A stretch of DNA of 64,000 nucleotides from Solimonas sp040066175. Its GTDB lineage: Bacteria > Pseudomonadota > Gammaproteobacteria > Nevskiales > Nevskiaceae. Positions 1 to 8,576 of the stretch are shown in pieces; position 1 is the stretch's first letter, and every line of letters begins with the position of its first letter. The position numbers and the translations under genes are program-made. Location: positions 62,001 to 126,000 of the forward strand of contig NZ_JBEAAM010000011.1 of NCBI RefSeq assembly GCF_040066175.1, given 5' to 3'. The notes beneath the pieces were generated by a model. It worked only from the letters and a program-made list of their open reading frames with translations. It searched no databases and was not told the origin of the DNA.

Positions 1-894
1 GTCGGCGACCGCCAGCGTCGTGATGATCTGCGGGCTGGCCGCCGACGGCGGTGTCAGGTGGATGCCGAGGTAGCCGGCCATGCCCATCGCGGTGACGGCC
101 GACACGACGATGACCACGGTCGTCGCCAGCGTCGCGAGGCCAGAGCGCAGCATCAGCCAGGTGATCAGCACGATCATCGCGTACATCGCCGGCACCAGCG
201 TCTTCATGTCCGCGGCGGCCGCCTCGGTGAAGGCGTTGGACATCATGTTGGAGCCGGTGATCGGGATGCGTGCGATCTCCGGGTGCTCGGCGAGGATGCG
301 GTCGCGCAGCGCGCGCGTCGCGGCGACGGCGGCCGGCAGCTCCTTCTGCGTCTGCTCGGCGAACGGCGGGAACTGGAAGGTGATGTTGATGGCTGTGACC
401 GCGCCATCCGGCGCGATCAGCCGGCGCAGCAGCATCGGTTCGTGCAGCGTCACGTCGCGGATTTTGGCGATGCGCTCCGGCGTCAGCGCGTCGTCATCGG
501 CGAGCAGCGCGGCGACCTGCAGGTCGTCACCGGCGGCCTCGGTGTGCTGGTAGTTGGTGATCGAATCGACGCGCAGCGCATACGGCAGCTTCCACGCCTC
601 GGCGGTCATCTCGCGCACCGCTTCGAGCACGCGCGGCTGGAAGACGTCGCCCTCGCGCGGCTCGAACATCAGCAGGATGTTGTCGTTCTTGCTGTAGACG
701 TTCTGGATCTCGTCGAAGGCGAGCAGCTGCGGGTTGTGCGGGCCGAAATAGACGCGGTAGTCCGTGGAGAAGCTGAGCAGGCGCGCGCCCGCGCCGACAG
801 CGATGACGCTGAGCAGCGCCAGCAGCAACGCCCACCAGCGGTTGCGCATCAGCCAGCGCGCGTAGCGGACGATCCATTGATCGAAGCGATTCAT
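1..894 (-). CDS. RND/MMPL-family exporter, C-terminus outside window
   Basis: This is the N-terminal 298 codons of a large inner-membrane exporter; the rest lies beyond the left edge. A cytoplasmic basic N-terminus leads into a membrane helix at about residues 19-40. Next comes the family's periplasmic start motif (S-T-D-Y-R-V-Y-F near 43-50, followed by N-P-Q-L-L-A-F). A second set of helices begins near residue 225. MMPL/RND proteins export lipids, hopanoids or drugs using the proton gradient; the substrate cannot be read here. It starts 3 bases after the stop of the upstream TetR gene, so the two are probably co-transcribed and the exporter controlled by that repressor. Confidence 0.85.
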   Translation of the reverse strand, partial: MNRFDQWIVRYARWLMRNRWWALLLALLSVIAVGAGARLLSFSTDYRVYFGPHNPQLLAFDEIQNVYSKNDNILLMFEPREGDVFQPRVLEAVREMTAEAWKLPYALRVDSITNYQHTEAAGDDLQVAALLADDDALTPERIAKIRDVTLHEPMLLRRLIAPDGAVTAINITFQFPPFAEQTQKELPAAVAATRALRDRILAEHPEIARIPITGSNMMSNAFTEAAAADMKTLVPAMYAMIVLITWLMLRSGLATLATTVVIVVSAVTAMGMAGYLGIHLTPPSAASPQIITTLAVAD

Positions 895-897
895 GGC

Positions 898-1569
898 TTA
901 CCCCTTGCTGGTCTTGGAACTCGCAGCCGGGACGGCCGCGGCTTGCGCCGGATGCGCACCGCTCCGCGCACGGAGGGATTCGAGGTAGTCCACCAGCCCG
1001 CGCATGCTCGATTCGAGGAACTCGCGCGAGCGTTTCGACTTGGCCAGGCCGACACCGCCCTCGATGGACGAGATGATGAAGGCCGCGGCGTCCTCGGGCG
1101 CGACGTCGGCGCGCACGACACCACGCGCCTGTCCCCTGCGCATGGCCTCGACGATGCCGGCCCGCCACTCGTCGAGGATCGACTGCAGGCGCTTGCGGAA
1201 GCCCTCGTCGATCGGCGACATCTCGTTGATCAGGTTGTTGAACGGGCAGCCGTACTCGATCGCGTGCGCCGAGCGCGTGCGCGTCAGCTCGCGGCACACG
1301 GCGACGGCGGCGTCGATGCAGTTGTCGGCATCCAGCACCGGCCGCCAGGCCGCTTCGATCCACGGCCGCACGACTTCCTCGACGACGGCGTAGCCGAGCT
1401 GGGTCTTGCTGCCGAAATGGTGGTAGAGCGCGCCCTTGGTCACGCCGCTCGATTCGAGAATCGCGTCGAGGCTGGCCGCACGGAAACCCGAGCGGTGCAT
1501 CTCCTCGAACGCGCATTCGAGCAGGGTCTGGCGCGTGCGGTCCGGCTGGCGTCTGGCGGCGGTCTTCAT
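898..1569 (-). CDS. TetR-family transcriptional repressor
   Basis: A 223-residue TetR-type regulator. The N-terminal helix-turn-helix spans about residues 12-58 and contains the typical G-V-T-K-G-A-L-Y-H-H-F recognition segment at 42-52. The C-terminal ligand-binding half is helical and of family-typical length, with an extra alanine/serine-rich tail. The gene lies immediately upstream of the exporter, and an imperfect palindrome lies 15 bases upstream of its start codon. Autoregulation, and control of the exporter by a hydrophobic ligand, is the usual arrangement for such pairs; the ligand is unknown. Confidence 0.9.
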   Translation of the reverse strand: MKTAARRQPDRTRQTLLECAFEEMHRSGFRAASLDAILESSGVTKGALYHHFGSKTQLGYAVVEEVVRPWIEAAWRPVLDADNCIDAAVAVCRELTRTRSAHAIEYGCPFNNLINEMSPIDEGFRKRLQSILDEWRAGIVEAMRRGQARGVVRADVAPEDAAAFIISSIEGGVGLAKSKRSREFLESSMRGLVDYLESLRARSGAHPAQAAAVPAASSKTSKG

Positions 1570-1583
1570 CGGCGGTCCATCAA

Positions 1584-1599
1584 CATACCGACCAGTATG
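1584..1599. promoter_or_regulatory. Putative TetR operator
   Basis: CATACCGACCAGTATG is an imperfect palindrome (outer five bases of each arm match exactly, 12 of 16 positions symmetric). It has the ATACnGACCnGTAT look of many TetR-family operators. It sits between the TetR start codon and the divergent MgtE gene, so binding could affect both. Assignment to this TetR is inference from position. Confidence 0.6.
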
Positions 1600-1686
1600 A
1601 ATCTTTCTGCGGTGGTGTCAACCGCGCCGGTCCGCGGTCGCGGACCGCGGCACCGCATAATGACCGTGAACCACCGGGAGGCGGGT

Positions 1687-2862
1687 ATGGACGAGTCGCA
1701 GCACGTGAAGGAACTGGTCCGCGCGGCCAGCGTGCGGGTGCCGATGGATGCCGCGACGCTGCTGTCCCACGAGCCGCCGGCCGTCGTCGCGCAGGTGCTC
1801 GACCAGCTGCCGCATGGCATGGCGCACACGATCGTCGATCATCTGCCGCCGGCACTGCGCCCGCAGGATTTCGCCATGCCGGAGATCGCGATTCCCGGTA
1901 GCGTCGCCGATCTGATGGAACCGGCGCGCGGTGTGCTGCCGGAACAGGCGACCGTGCAGGACGCGATCGAGTACCTGCGCGCGGCGGACGACGCGCGGCA
2001 GATCACCTACCTCTACACCACCGACGCCGACGACCGGCTGACCGGTCTGGTCGTGATCCGCGACCTGCTGCTGGCCACGCCCGACCAGCCGCTCGCCGAT
2101 GTGATGCTGCGCGCGCCGTTCACGCTCGAACGCGAACTGCCGATTGGCGACGCCGTGCGCGCCGCGGTGTATCGCCAGTATCCGGTGTATCCGGTGATCG
2201 ACGCAGATGGCCGGCTCGCCGGCATCGTGCGCGGCTGGAAGCTGCTCGAACGGCAGGCGGTGGAAATCTCCGCGCAGACCGGCCAGATGGTCGGCGTGGA
2301 CAAGGACGAGCGCGTCCACACCGGCTTCTGGCAGGCGTTCCGCATGCGCCACCCATGGCTGCAGGTGAACCTGCTCACCGCATTCCTCGCCGCCTTCGTC
2401 GTCGGCAGCTTCGAGGACACCATCGCGCGCGTGGTCGCGCTCGCCGCATTCCTGCCGGTGCTCGCCGGGCAGAGCGGCAACACCGGCTGCCAGGCGCTGG
2501 CGATCACGCTGCGCGGCCTGACCCTGGGCGATCTCGATGGCCGTCCGGTCGGGCCGCTGCTGCGCAAGGAAGCGCTGCTCGGCGCGCTCAACGGCCTGGT
2601 GGTCGGTGTCGTCGCCGCGGCGGCGATGTGGATCTACGCGGCACGGACCGGCGCGGCCGACGCGCCGATGCTGGCGCTGACCATCCTGCTGGCGATGACC
2701 GGCGCCTGCGTCGGCAGCGGCGTGTTCGGCGTGCTCGTGCCGCTGACACTGCGCCGCCTCGGCGCCGACCCGGCGACCGCCAGCAGCATCTTCCTGACCA
2801 CCGCGACGGACGTGCTCGGCATGGGGCTGATGCTGTTCCTCGCCACCACACTCGTCTCATGA
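1687..2862 (+). CDS. mgtE: MgtE-family magnesium transporter
   Basis: A 391-residue MgtE-type divalent cation channel. A short N-domain (1-75) precedes a pair of CBS domains (about 76-190), the cytosolic Mg2+ sensor in this family. The membrane part starts near 220 and contains P-V-L-A-G-Q-S-G-N-T-G at 257-267. The pore aspartate of the last helix is present as D375 in T-D-V-L-G-M-G. The N-domain is shorter than in classical MgtE of about 450 residues. The start was chosen for the GGGAGG Shine-Dalgarno just upstream; the open frame extends far upstream without coding character. The stop overlaps the next gene's start, so it heads a four-gene operon. Confidence 0.9.
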   Translation: MDESQHVKELVRAASVRVPMDAATLLSHEPPAVVAQVLDQLPHGMAHTIVDHLPPALRPQDFAMPEIAIPGSVADLMEPARGVLPEQATVQDAIEYLRAADDARQITYLYTTDADDRLTGLVVIRDLLLATPDQPLADVMLRAPFTLERELPIGDAVRAAVYRQYPVYPVIDADGRLAGIVRGWKLLERQAVEISAQTGQMVGVDKDERVHTGFWQAFRMRHPWLQVNLLTAFLAAFVVGSFEDTIARVVALAAFLPVLAGQSGNTGCQALAITLRGLTLGDLDGRPVGPLLRKEALLGALNGLVVGVVAAAAMWIYAARTGAADAPMLALTILLAMTGACVGSGVFGVLVPLTLRRLGADPATASSIFLTTATDVLGMGLMLFLATTLVS

Positions 2863-3194
2863 CCCGCAACCCGCACTTCTGGGCCGCGCTGGCTGCCCTC
2901 GTCCTGCTCGCCGCCTGCGCGGCGACGCCCCCCGAGCGCGATGCGCGTCGCGATGCGCTGGCGCCGCTGCGTGACCGCTTCGACGCCGCCGACCGCGACG
3001 GCGACGGCGCGCTCGACCGCGACGAGCTCGCCGCCGGTCTGCCGGAGTTCGTCGCGGATGTCGATGCCATCGACACCGACCGCAACGGGCGGATCAGCGC
3101 CGCCGAGCTGCGCAGCTACCTGGAGTGGCAGCGCATCCTGCGCCGCAAGCCCAACGACCTGCGCGAGCAGCCCGCCGACATGCGCGCCCGATGA
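2859..3194 (+). CDS. EF-hand calcium-binding lipoprotein
   Basis: A 111-residue protein with a lipoprotein signal (L-L-A-A-C, lipidated Cys20) followed by two EF-hand loops. Loop 1 (45-56) has D45, D47, D49, D53 and E56. Loop 2 (72-83) has D72, D74, N76, S80 and E83. Both keep the acidic positions 1, 3, 5 and 12 needed for calcium binding. The gene overlaps the MgtE stop by 4 bases (ATGA) and the next gene by 4 bases, so translation is probably coupled. It would be anchored in the envelope facing the periplasm. Its partner and role are unknown; the operon suggests a link to divalent cation handling. Confidence 0.85.
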   Translation: MTRNPHFWAALAALVLLAACAATPPERDARRDALAPLRDRFDAADRDGDGALDRDELAAGLPEFVADVDAIDTDRNGRISAAELRSYLEWQRILRRKPNDLREQPADMRAR

Positions 3195-3928
3195 CGCCGC
3201 TCGACGCGGCGATCCTGTTCGTCGCCTTTCTCACCGCGACGCTGTCCGGCGTCGCCGGACTCGGCGGCGGCACCATCCTGATCGGCGTGTTCTATGCGCT
3301 GGGCCTGAGTCCGGCCGAGGCGGTGCCGCTGTTCGCCGCGGTGCAGTTCGTGTCCAACAGCGCGCGCACGGTCGCCTACCTGCACCACGTCGAATGGCGC
3401 GCCACCGGCTGGTTCCTGCTCGTCGCCGTGCCGGCGACCTTCCTCGTCGCGCCCTTCGTCGAACACGTCAACGCCGATCTGGTGCGCCTGCTGCTGGCCG
3501 GGCTGATTCTCGCGTCGCTGGCACCGGGCCGCGCCGAGCAGTCGCCGCTGCCGCCGCGGCCGGCATTCGCCATCGCCGGCTTCCTCAACGGCAGTCTGGG
3601 CATGTTCGTCGGCGCGACCGGCCTGTTCGTCGGCCGCCTGTTCTTCCGCCCGGAGTGGCGCAAGGAGACGACGATCGGCACGCTGGCGCTGACGCAGACC
3701 CTGGGCCATGCGCTGCGCGTGCTCGCCTATGGTTTCGTCGGCTTCTCCGCGCTGACGCGGCCATTGCTGCTGGGCCTGATGTGTGCCGCGGTGATCGCCG
3801 GCACCGCGCTGGGCAAGCGTCTCAACGGACTCGTCAGCGAGGCGCAGTTCGCGCAGCTGTTCAAGTGGATCCTGATCGTGCTTTCCGTGAAGCTCGCGTT
3901 CGATGGCTTGAGGGGACTATGGAACTGA
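3191..3928 (+). CDS. TauE/SafE (TSUP) family membrane transporter
   Basis: A 245-residue polytopic protein with about eight hydrophobic segments. The family's two repeats each open with a glycine-rich helix: G-V-A-G-L-G-G-G at 20-27 and G-F-L-N-G-S-L-G-M-F-V-G-A-T-G in the second half. TSUP proteins move sulfite, sulfoacetate or other organosulfur anions; the substrate here is not known. The start codon overlaps the EF-hand gene's stop (ATGA) and the end overlaps the thioesterase gene by 10 bases, placing it inside a tight operon. Confidence 0.85.
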   Translation: MTPLDAAILFVAFLTATLSGVAGLGGGTILIGVFYALGLSPAEAVPLFAAVQFVSNSARTVAYLHHVEWRATGWFLLVAVPATFLVAPFVEHVNADLVRLLLAGLILASLAPGRAEQSPLPPRPAFAIAGFLNGSLGMFVGATGLFVGRLFFRPEWRKETTIGTLALTQTLGHALRVLAYGFVGFSALTRPLLLGLMCAAVIAGTALGKRLNGLVSEAQFAQLFKWILIVLSVKLAFDGLRGLWN

Positions 3929-4341
3929 AATTCGATGCGGCCGGCACGCAGGCGCTGATCCGCGGCGGCGTGCGTGTCGCCGACAAGGGCGGTCTGGTCG
4001 TCGAGGACGTGCGCCAGGGCTATGCGCGCATCCGCCTGCCGTTCCGCGACAGCATGCTGCGGCCCGGCAACGTGATTTCGGGTCCGGCCTTGTTCACCGC
4101 CGCCGATTCGGCGATGTACGCGCTGGTGCTGTCGCACCTGGGCCCGGCGCTGATGGCGGTCACGGCGAACATGAATCTGGCCTTCCTGAACAAGGCGCTG
4201 CCAGGCGACGTCATCGGCGAAGCGCGCCTGCTCAAGCTCGGCCGCAAGCTGGTGGTGATGAGCGTCGAGCTGTTCACCAGCGCCGACCCGCAGCGCATGG
4301 TCGCGCACGTCACCGGCAGTTATGCGCTGCCGGGCGCCTGA
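3919..4341 (+). CDS. PaaI-like hotdog-fold acyl-CoA thioesterase
   Basis: A 140-residue single hotdog domain with the PaaI/YigI layout. The active-site helix motif G-P-A-L-F-T-A-A-D is at 55-63; D63 corresponds to the catalytic acid of the family, and A-N-M-N-L-A-F-L lies at 83-90. It should hydrolyse acyl- or aryl-CoA thioesters in the cytoplasm. The start has a good GAGGGGA ribosome site and overlaps the transporter gene upstream. It is the last gene of the MgtE operon and its 3' end overlaps the convergent DUF2238 gene by 22 bases. Confidence 0.85.
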   Translation: MELKFDAAGTQALIRGGVRVADKGGLVVEDVRQGYARIRLPFRDSMLRPGNVISGPALFTAADSAMYALVLSHLGPALMAVTANMNLAFLNKALPGDVIGEARLLKLGRKLVVMSVELFTSADPQRMVAHVTGSYALPGA

Positions 4342-5087
4342 CCCGCCGTGTCGTCCAGCATGCGCGCGATCTCGTTCTCGCCGTAAGGACGGGCATCCTT
4401 GACCTTGAGGCTGTTCGACCACTCGCGCGCGAAGTCGCGCTGCAGGAAGCCGTTGACCACCGCGGTGATCAGCATCGCGGTGAGCGCGCCGGTGGCGGCG
4501 AGCGCCATGTCCTTCTGCGCGTCCCAGATGTCGCCCTGCGTGCCCAGATAGGCCGCGCCGAGGTCGCCGCCGACCACCGATGCCGCACCCCATTCGATCA
4601 GCTCGAACAGCGCCGACGTCGACAGCGTGAAGTCGAGCGGCAGGAAGTAGCCCCAGAAGCCGCGCACGTCGGCGACGCGCAGGAAGATCTCGCGGATCGG
4701 ATAGGCCAGCAGCAGGCCGTAGCTGAAGTGCACGACGCGGTCGTAGTTGTTGCGCTGCCAGCCGACCAGCGCGTTGAAACTGTCGCCGGTGAGTGCGCGC
4801 CACGCGGCCTCGTAGGGCACCTGCGCGTAGGTGTAGTGTGCGCCGACCGCGTGCAGACACAGGAACACGAAGATCAGCGTGTACGAGACGCGCGAGAACA
4901 CGAAGGCGCGGTGACTGGCCCACAGCCCGAAGCCGAAGGCGGCGACCAGCATGTTCTCCAGCGCCCAGTCCCGGCGGTCCAGCGGCGCGACCGCCAGCCA
5001 CAGCCAGAGCACCGCGTAGGTGCCGAGCAGCACGAGCACGTAGAGGCGGTACGCGGGCGTGATGCGGTCGCGCACGGCGGCATTCAT
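4320..5087 (-). CDS. DUF2238 (YjdF-type) inner-membrane protein
   Basis: A 255-residue protein with six or so membrane helices. It shows the DUF2238 signature Y-D-R-V-V-H-F-S-Y-G-L-L-L-A-Y-P-I-R-E around 118-136, F-E-L-I-E-W-G in the middle, and a G-T-Q-G-D-I-W-D-A-Q-K-D-M segment near 190. E. coli YjdF belongs to this family, whose function is not established. Its ATG overlaps the stop of the upstream LysR gene by 4 bases, so the two are probably translated together. Confidence 0.85.
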   Translation of the reverse strand: MNAAVRDRITPAYRLYVLVLLGTYAVLWLWLAVAPLDRRDWALENMLVAAFGFGLWASHRAFVFSRVSYTLIFVFLCLHAVGAHYTYAQVPYEAAWRALTGDSFNALVGWQRNNYDRVVHFSYGLLLAYPIREIFLRVADVRGFWGYFLPLDFTLSTSALFELIEWGAASVVGGDLGAAYLGTQGDIWDAQKDMALAATGALTAMLITAVVNGFLQRDFAREWSNSLKVKDARPYGENEIARMLDDTAGQAPGSA

Positions 5088-6004
5088 CCCTGCGGCAGGC
5101 CGCGTTCCCAGAACGGCGGGTCGCCGATCTTCTCGGCGAGGAAGCCGACGAACGCGCGCAGCTTGGGCGAGCCGTAGCGGTTGGGCAGATAGACCGCGTA
5201 CAGCGTCGGCTGGTTGAACGCGGTATGGCCGCCCAGCGCGATGGCGAGACGGCCGCTGCGCAGGTCGTCGCCGATCGCGTAGGTCGGCAGCAGCGCCAGG
5301 CCGCAGCCGGCCAGCGCGAGCGTGCGCAGCGCGTCGATGTTGTTGACGGCGAAACGCGGGCGGATCGGCACCTCGATCTGCGCGCCGTCGCGCACCAGGC
5401 GCCACACGCCGTCGGTCAGGTGGTGCGGATAGCCCAGCGTCGCGTGGGCGGCGAGTTCGTCGGGCGTCTGCGGCGTGCCGTGCAGGCGGAAATAGGCCGG
5501 CGTCGCGCAGACGACGAAACGCAGCGGCGCCAGCGGTCGCGCGACCAGCTGCGGCGACGGCGCGCCGGTGATGCGCAGCGCCAGGTCGAAGCCTTCCTCG
5601 GCGAGGTCGATCGGGCGGTCGCTGGTGACGATTTCGAGATCGACCCTGGGATAGCGGCGCAGGAACTCGGGCAGCAGCGGCGCGACGATCGCGCCGACGA
5701 AGGAATGGAGCGCGCTGACGCGCAGCTTGCCGCCCGGTTCCGCCTGCAGGCGTGCGACGGCTTCGCGCGACTGCTCCAGCTCCTCGACGATGCGCGCGCA
5801 GTGCGCGTAGTAGGCCGCGCCGGCTTCGGTCAGCGACAGCTTGCGGGTCGAGCGTTGCAGCAGCCGTGCGCCGAGCCGGCGTTCGAGCTTGGCGACGTGC
5901 TTGCTCGCCACTGAAGGCGCAATGCCCAGACGCTGCGCGCCGCCGGCGAAGCTGCCGGCGTGCACGACCTGCGCGAAGGTCACGAGGTAAGGCAGTTCGT
6001 CCAA
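5084..6004 (-). CDS. LysR-family transcriptional regulator
   Basis: A 306-residue LysR protein. The N-terminal winged helix-turn-helix (about 3-60) includes A-P-S-V-A-S-K-H-V-A-K-L-E-R-R-L-G at 29-45, followed by the substrate-binding domain from about 90 to 295. Start codon: an in-frame stop lies three codons upstream of TTG at 6004, and alignment with family N-termini supports TTG as the true start. A classic T-N11-A inverted repeat lies just upstream. It is co-transcribed with the DUF2238 gene and divergent from a small secreted protein and an alpha/beta hydrolase, the likely targets. Confidence 0.9.
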   Translation of the reverse strand: MDELPYLVTFAQVVHAGSFAGGAQRLGIAPSVASKHVAKLERRLGARLLQRSTRKLSLTEAGAAYYAHCARIVEELEQSREAVARLQAEPGGKLRVSALHSFVGAIVAPLLPEFLRRYPRVDLEIVTSDRPIDLAEEGFDLALRITGAPSPQLVARPLAPLRFVVCATPAYFRLHGTPQTPDELAAHATLGYPHHLTDGVWRLVRDGAQIEVPIRPRFAVNNIDALRTLALAGCGLALLPTYAIGDDLRSGRLAIALGGHTAFNQPTLYAVYLPNRYGSPKLRAFVGFLAEKIGDPPFWERGLPQG

Positions 6005-6012
6005 GTCGGGTC

Positions 6013-6039
6013 AGATTGATGCCGTTCTGGAATCAATCT
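6013..6039. promoter_or_regulatory. LysR-type box (T-N11-A inverted repeat)
   Basis: AGATTGAT and ATCAATCT form a perfect 8-base inverted repeat separated by 11 bases, exactly the T-N11-A geometry recognised by LysR-type regulators. It lies 8 bases upstream of the lysR start and about 75 bases upstream of the divergent gene, a position suited to autorepression and activation of the divergent unit. Binding by this particular LysR is inference. Confidence 0.75.
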
Positions 6040-6113
6040 ACGTCCAACAACCCGGCTGATCAACGCCGAGCGCCGAATTAGCGTGTCCGTGTCCTCTCGC
6101 ACCGGAGCCCGAC

Positions 6114-6389
6114 ATGACGAACAAGCCCTTCGTGTCCGTGTCCGCATTGGCCCTCGCCATCGTCACGCAGACCGCTTTCGCGCAGGCGGCCGGGCCGGCG
6201 GCTGAAGCGCTCGCCGCCGCGGCCTGGCTGCCGGCCGCGTCGATGGATTCGGCACAGCCCCACGACGAACTGCAGGTCGAAGCACCGACGGCGCGTGCGC
6301 CGACCCCGGCCGAGCGCCACGCCGCCCAGCGCAAGGCGCGCGAGGAACTGCGCCGCCGCTTCGGTCCCAGCATTCACATCTTGAACTGA
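6114..6389 (+). CDS. Small secreted protein of unknown function
   Basis: A 91-residue protein with a clear Sec signal peptide (hydrophobic core residues 7-20, probable cleavage after A-F-A near 22). The mature part is alanine-rich and then charged, ending in a basic helix-like tail (A-Q-R-K-A-R-E-E-L-R-R-R near 72-83). I recognise no domain. It is divergent from the lysR gene behind the LysR box and is followed after 13 bases by an alpha/beta hydrolase, so the two are likely co-transcribed. Confidence 0.6.
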   Translation: MTNKPFVSVSALALAIVTQTAFAQAAGPAAEALAAAAWLPAASMDSAQPHDELQVEAPTARAPTPAERHAAQRKAREELRRRFGPSIHILN

Positions 6390-6402
6390 TCGGGAGCCTG
6401 CC

Positions 6403-7242
6403 ATGACCGCCATCGACCACATCCGCCGTTTCCATGCCCTCTCTGGCCGTCTCGCGCCGGGTCTGAGCGCCCGCTATGCGCGGCAGCAGCTGATGCGGCC
6501 GCGCCGCCTGCCGCCGCGCGACTGGGAAGCCGGGGCCGCGGCCAGCGCGCGGCGCGTCAGCTTCCGCTTCGGCCTGTCGGGTCTGCGCTGGGGCGCGGAC
6601 GACGCGCCGGTCGTGCTGATGCTGCACGGCTGGGAAGGGCGGCCGACGCAGTTCGCGCGCTTCATCGCGCCGCTGCTGGCGGCGGGCCGGCAGGTGATCG
6701 CCCTCGACGGTCCCGCGCACGGCGCCTCGCCGGGCGAGGAGGCCAACCCGATCCTGTTCGCGCAGGCGCTGATGGAAGCCGCCGCCGAGATCCGCGATCT
6801 GGACGCGGTCGTCGGCCACTCGATGGGCGGCGGTGCGATCGGCTACGCGCTGAGCCTGGGCTTGTCGCCGCGGCGCGTCGTGCTGCTCGGCGCGCCGTCG
6901 AGCCTGCGCGGCGTGCTCGACCGCTTCGCCGACGAAGTCGGCCTGCTGCCGCGCGTGCGTCGCCGCTTCCTCGATCTCGTCCACCGGCACACCGGCGTCG
7001 ATCCCGATGCCATGGACATCGGCCGTCTCGCCACCGACTACGACGTGCCGGCGCTGGTCGTGCACGACCGCGACGACGCGCTGGTGCCATTCGCCGACGG
7101 CGAGGCGATGGTGCGCAACTGGCTGGGCGCCGAGCTGCTGGCCACGCAGGGTCTGGGCCACTGGCGCATCCTCACCGATCCTGCGGTGGTCGGCCGCGTG
7201 GTCGCCTTCTTGACCGCGCCGGTGCTCGCACGCGCGGCCTGA
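6403..7242 (+). CDS. Alpha/beta-hydrolase fold protein
   Basis: A 279-residue cytoplasmic hydrolase. It shows H-G-W at 75-77 (oxyanion region), the nucleophile elbow G-H-S-M-G with S140, a likely acid at D225 in H-D-R-D-D-A-L-V-P-F, and H253 in G-L-G-H-W-R-I-L. A full Ser-Asp-His triad is therefore present. No lid domain or other feature fixes the substrate; esterase, lipase or carbon-carbon hydrolase are all possible. It follows the small secreted protein by 13 bases and probably belongs to the LysR-controlled unit. Confidence 0.85.
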   Translation: MTAIDHIRRFHALSGRLAPGLSARYARQQLMRPRRLPPRDWEAGAAASARRVSFRFGLSGLRWGADDAPVVLMLHGWEGRPTQFARFIAPLLAAGRQVIALDGPAHGASPGEEANPILFAQALMEAAAEIRDLDAVVGHSMGGGAIGYALSLGLSPRRVVLLGAPSSLRGVLDRFADEVGLLPRVRRRFLDLVHRHTGVDPDAMDIGRLATDYDVPALVVHDRDDALVPFADGEAMVRNWLGAELLATQGLGHWRILTDPAVVGRVVAFLTAPVLARAA

Positions 7243-7274
7243 GCGCCTTCGGTCCTGGCGCGGCGCGGCGAGCC

Positions 7275-8576
7275 TCAGTCCGCCAGCGCGCGGCCGCGCG
7301 TCTCGATCACCCAGGGCATCAGCAGCACGCCGGCGAGCGGGATCACGCCGACCCAGAACAGGATCTGCACCGCGCTGCTGCCGCCCTGCGCGGCGATCGC
7401 GCCGACCAGGAACGGGCCGCCGGCGGCGACGACGCGGCCGATGTTGTAGCAGAAGCCCGACCCGGTCGCGCGCAGGCGCGTCGGGAACAGCTCCGGCAGG
7501 TAATAGGTGAAGCTGCCGAAGATGCCGAACACGGTCACGCCGATCGCAAAGTACAGGTACAGGCTGGCGGCGGCCGGCAGCCAGCCGCCGAAGGTCGCGA
7601 AGATCGCCAGCGCCGAGGCGCCGAAGTACAGCGCGAACATCGGCCGGCGGCCCATGTGCTGCGCGATCGGGATGGTCAGCAGCGTGCCGGCCAGGCCGCC
7701 GAGATTGAAGTAGGCGGTGGCACTGAACTTCCAGGATTCGATCAGCGCCAGCGTGCCGCTGCGGTCGAGGCCGCGCAGCGCCGCCTCGGTCTGCGCGAGA
7801 TGCGAGACGACGGTCGGCAGGAAGGCGTTGCAGCTCCACCAGGTCAGCAGCGCGATCACCGCCATCAGGAAGCCGCTGACGGTGATCGGCCGCAGTTGGG
7901 GCGTGAACAGGTCGGCCAGGCGCGGCGGCGCAGCGGACTCGACGGCCTGTTTCCAGCGTTCGGGCTCGTGCAGGAACATCCGCACGACCGACGCGACGAA
8001 CACCGGGATCAGGCCGAACAGGAAGACGTAGCGCCACGACACTTCCGGCTGGTCGGCGAACCAGTTGCCGGCGACCTGCATGTTGACGAAGGTGGCGAGG
8101 AACAGGCCCATCGGCGCCGACGTGTAGAGCAGCGCGCCGGCGGTCACGCGCTTGTGCTCGGGCACGACCTCCGCGACCATCGACGCGCCGGCGGCCCATT
8201 CGCCGCCGATGCCCAGGCTGGCGACGATGCGGCAGGCGAGCAGCACCCAGATGTTCGGCGCGAACGCGCAGGCGGCGGTGCCGATCGCGTACATCGTCAT
8301 CGTCAGCAGCAGCGTGCGCTTGCGGCCGATGCGGTCGCAGACCAGCCCAAAGACGACGCCGCCGACGGCCCAGCCGAGCAGCAGCACGGACGTGAGGATG
8401 CCGGTCCACAGCAGCGTCGCCTGGCGCGCTTCCGGCGAGCCGATCTCCAGACCGAGCAGCGTCGGCACGCAGTTGGGCGCGACGTAGTTGAACAGCAGGC
8501 CGTCGAAGACGTCGAAACCCCAGCCGAGCCAGGCCGCGAACAGCACGGTCCACTGATAGCGGGTCAGCCCCAGCAT
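7275..8576 (-). CDS. Major facilitator superfamily metabolite:proton symporter
   Basis: A 433-residue transporter with about 12 hydrophobic segments. Loop 2-3 carries D-R-I-G-R-K-R at 81-87 (motif A), and G-I-G-G-E-W at 122-127 is the signature of the sugar/aromatic-acid/metabolite symporter branch. Paired aspartates D22 and D25 in helix 1 are typical of aromatic-acid symporters. The substrate is not determinable. The start is the ATG preceded by GAGGGGGAG; the frame stays open upstream but that stretch does not look coding. It stands alone between convergent and divergent neighbours. Confidence 0.85.
   Translation of the reverse strand: MLGLTRYQWTVLFAAWLGWGFDVFDGLLFNYVAPNCVPTLLGLEIGSPEARQATLLWTGILTSVLLLGWAVGGVVFGLVCDRIGRKRTLLLTMTMYAIGTAACAFAPNIWVLLACRIVASLGIGGEWAAGASMVAEVVPEHKRVTAGALLYTSAPMGLFLATFVNMQVAGNWFADQPEVSWRYVFLFGLIPVFVASVVRMFLHEPERWKQAVESAAPPRLADLFTPQLRPITVSGFLMAVIALLTWWSCNAFLPTVVSHLAQTEAALRGLDRSGTLALIESWKFSATAYFNLGGLAGTLLTIPIAQHMGRRPMFALYFGASALAIFATFGGWLPAAASLYLYFAIGVTVFGIFGSFTYYLPELFPTRLRATGSGFCYNIGRVVAAGGPFLVGAIAAQGGSSAVQILFWVGVIPLAGVLLMPWVIETRGRALAD

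Noticed and set aside
58..1686. Upstream extension of the MgtE frame by more than 500 codons
   Set aside because: It is antisense to the exporter and TetR genes and shows His/Arg/Asp-rich shadow composition. The MgtE start with GGGAGG is well supported.
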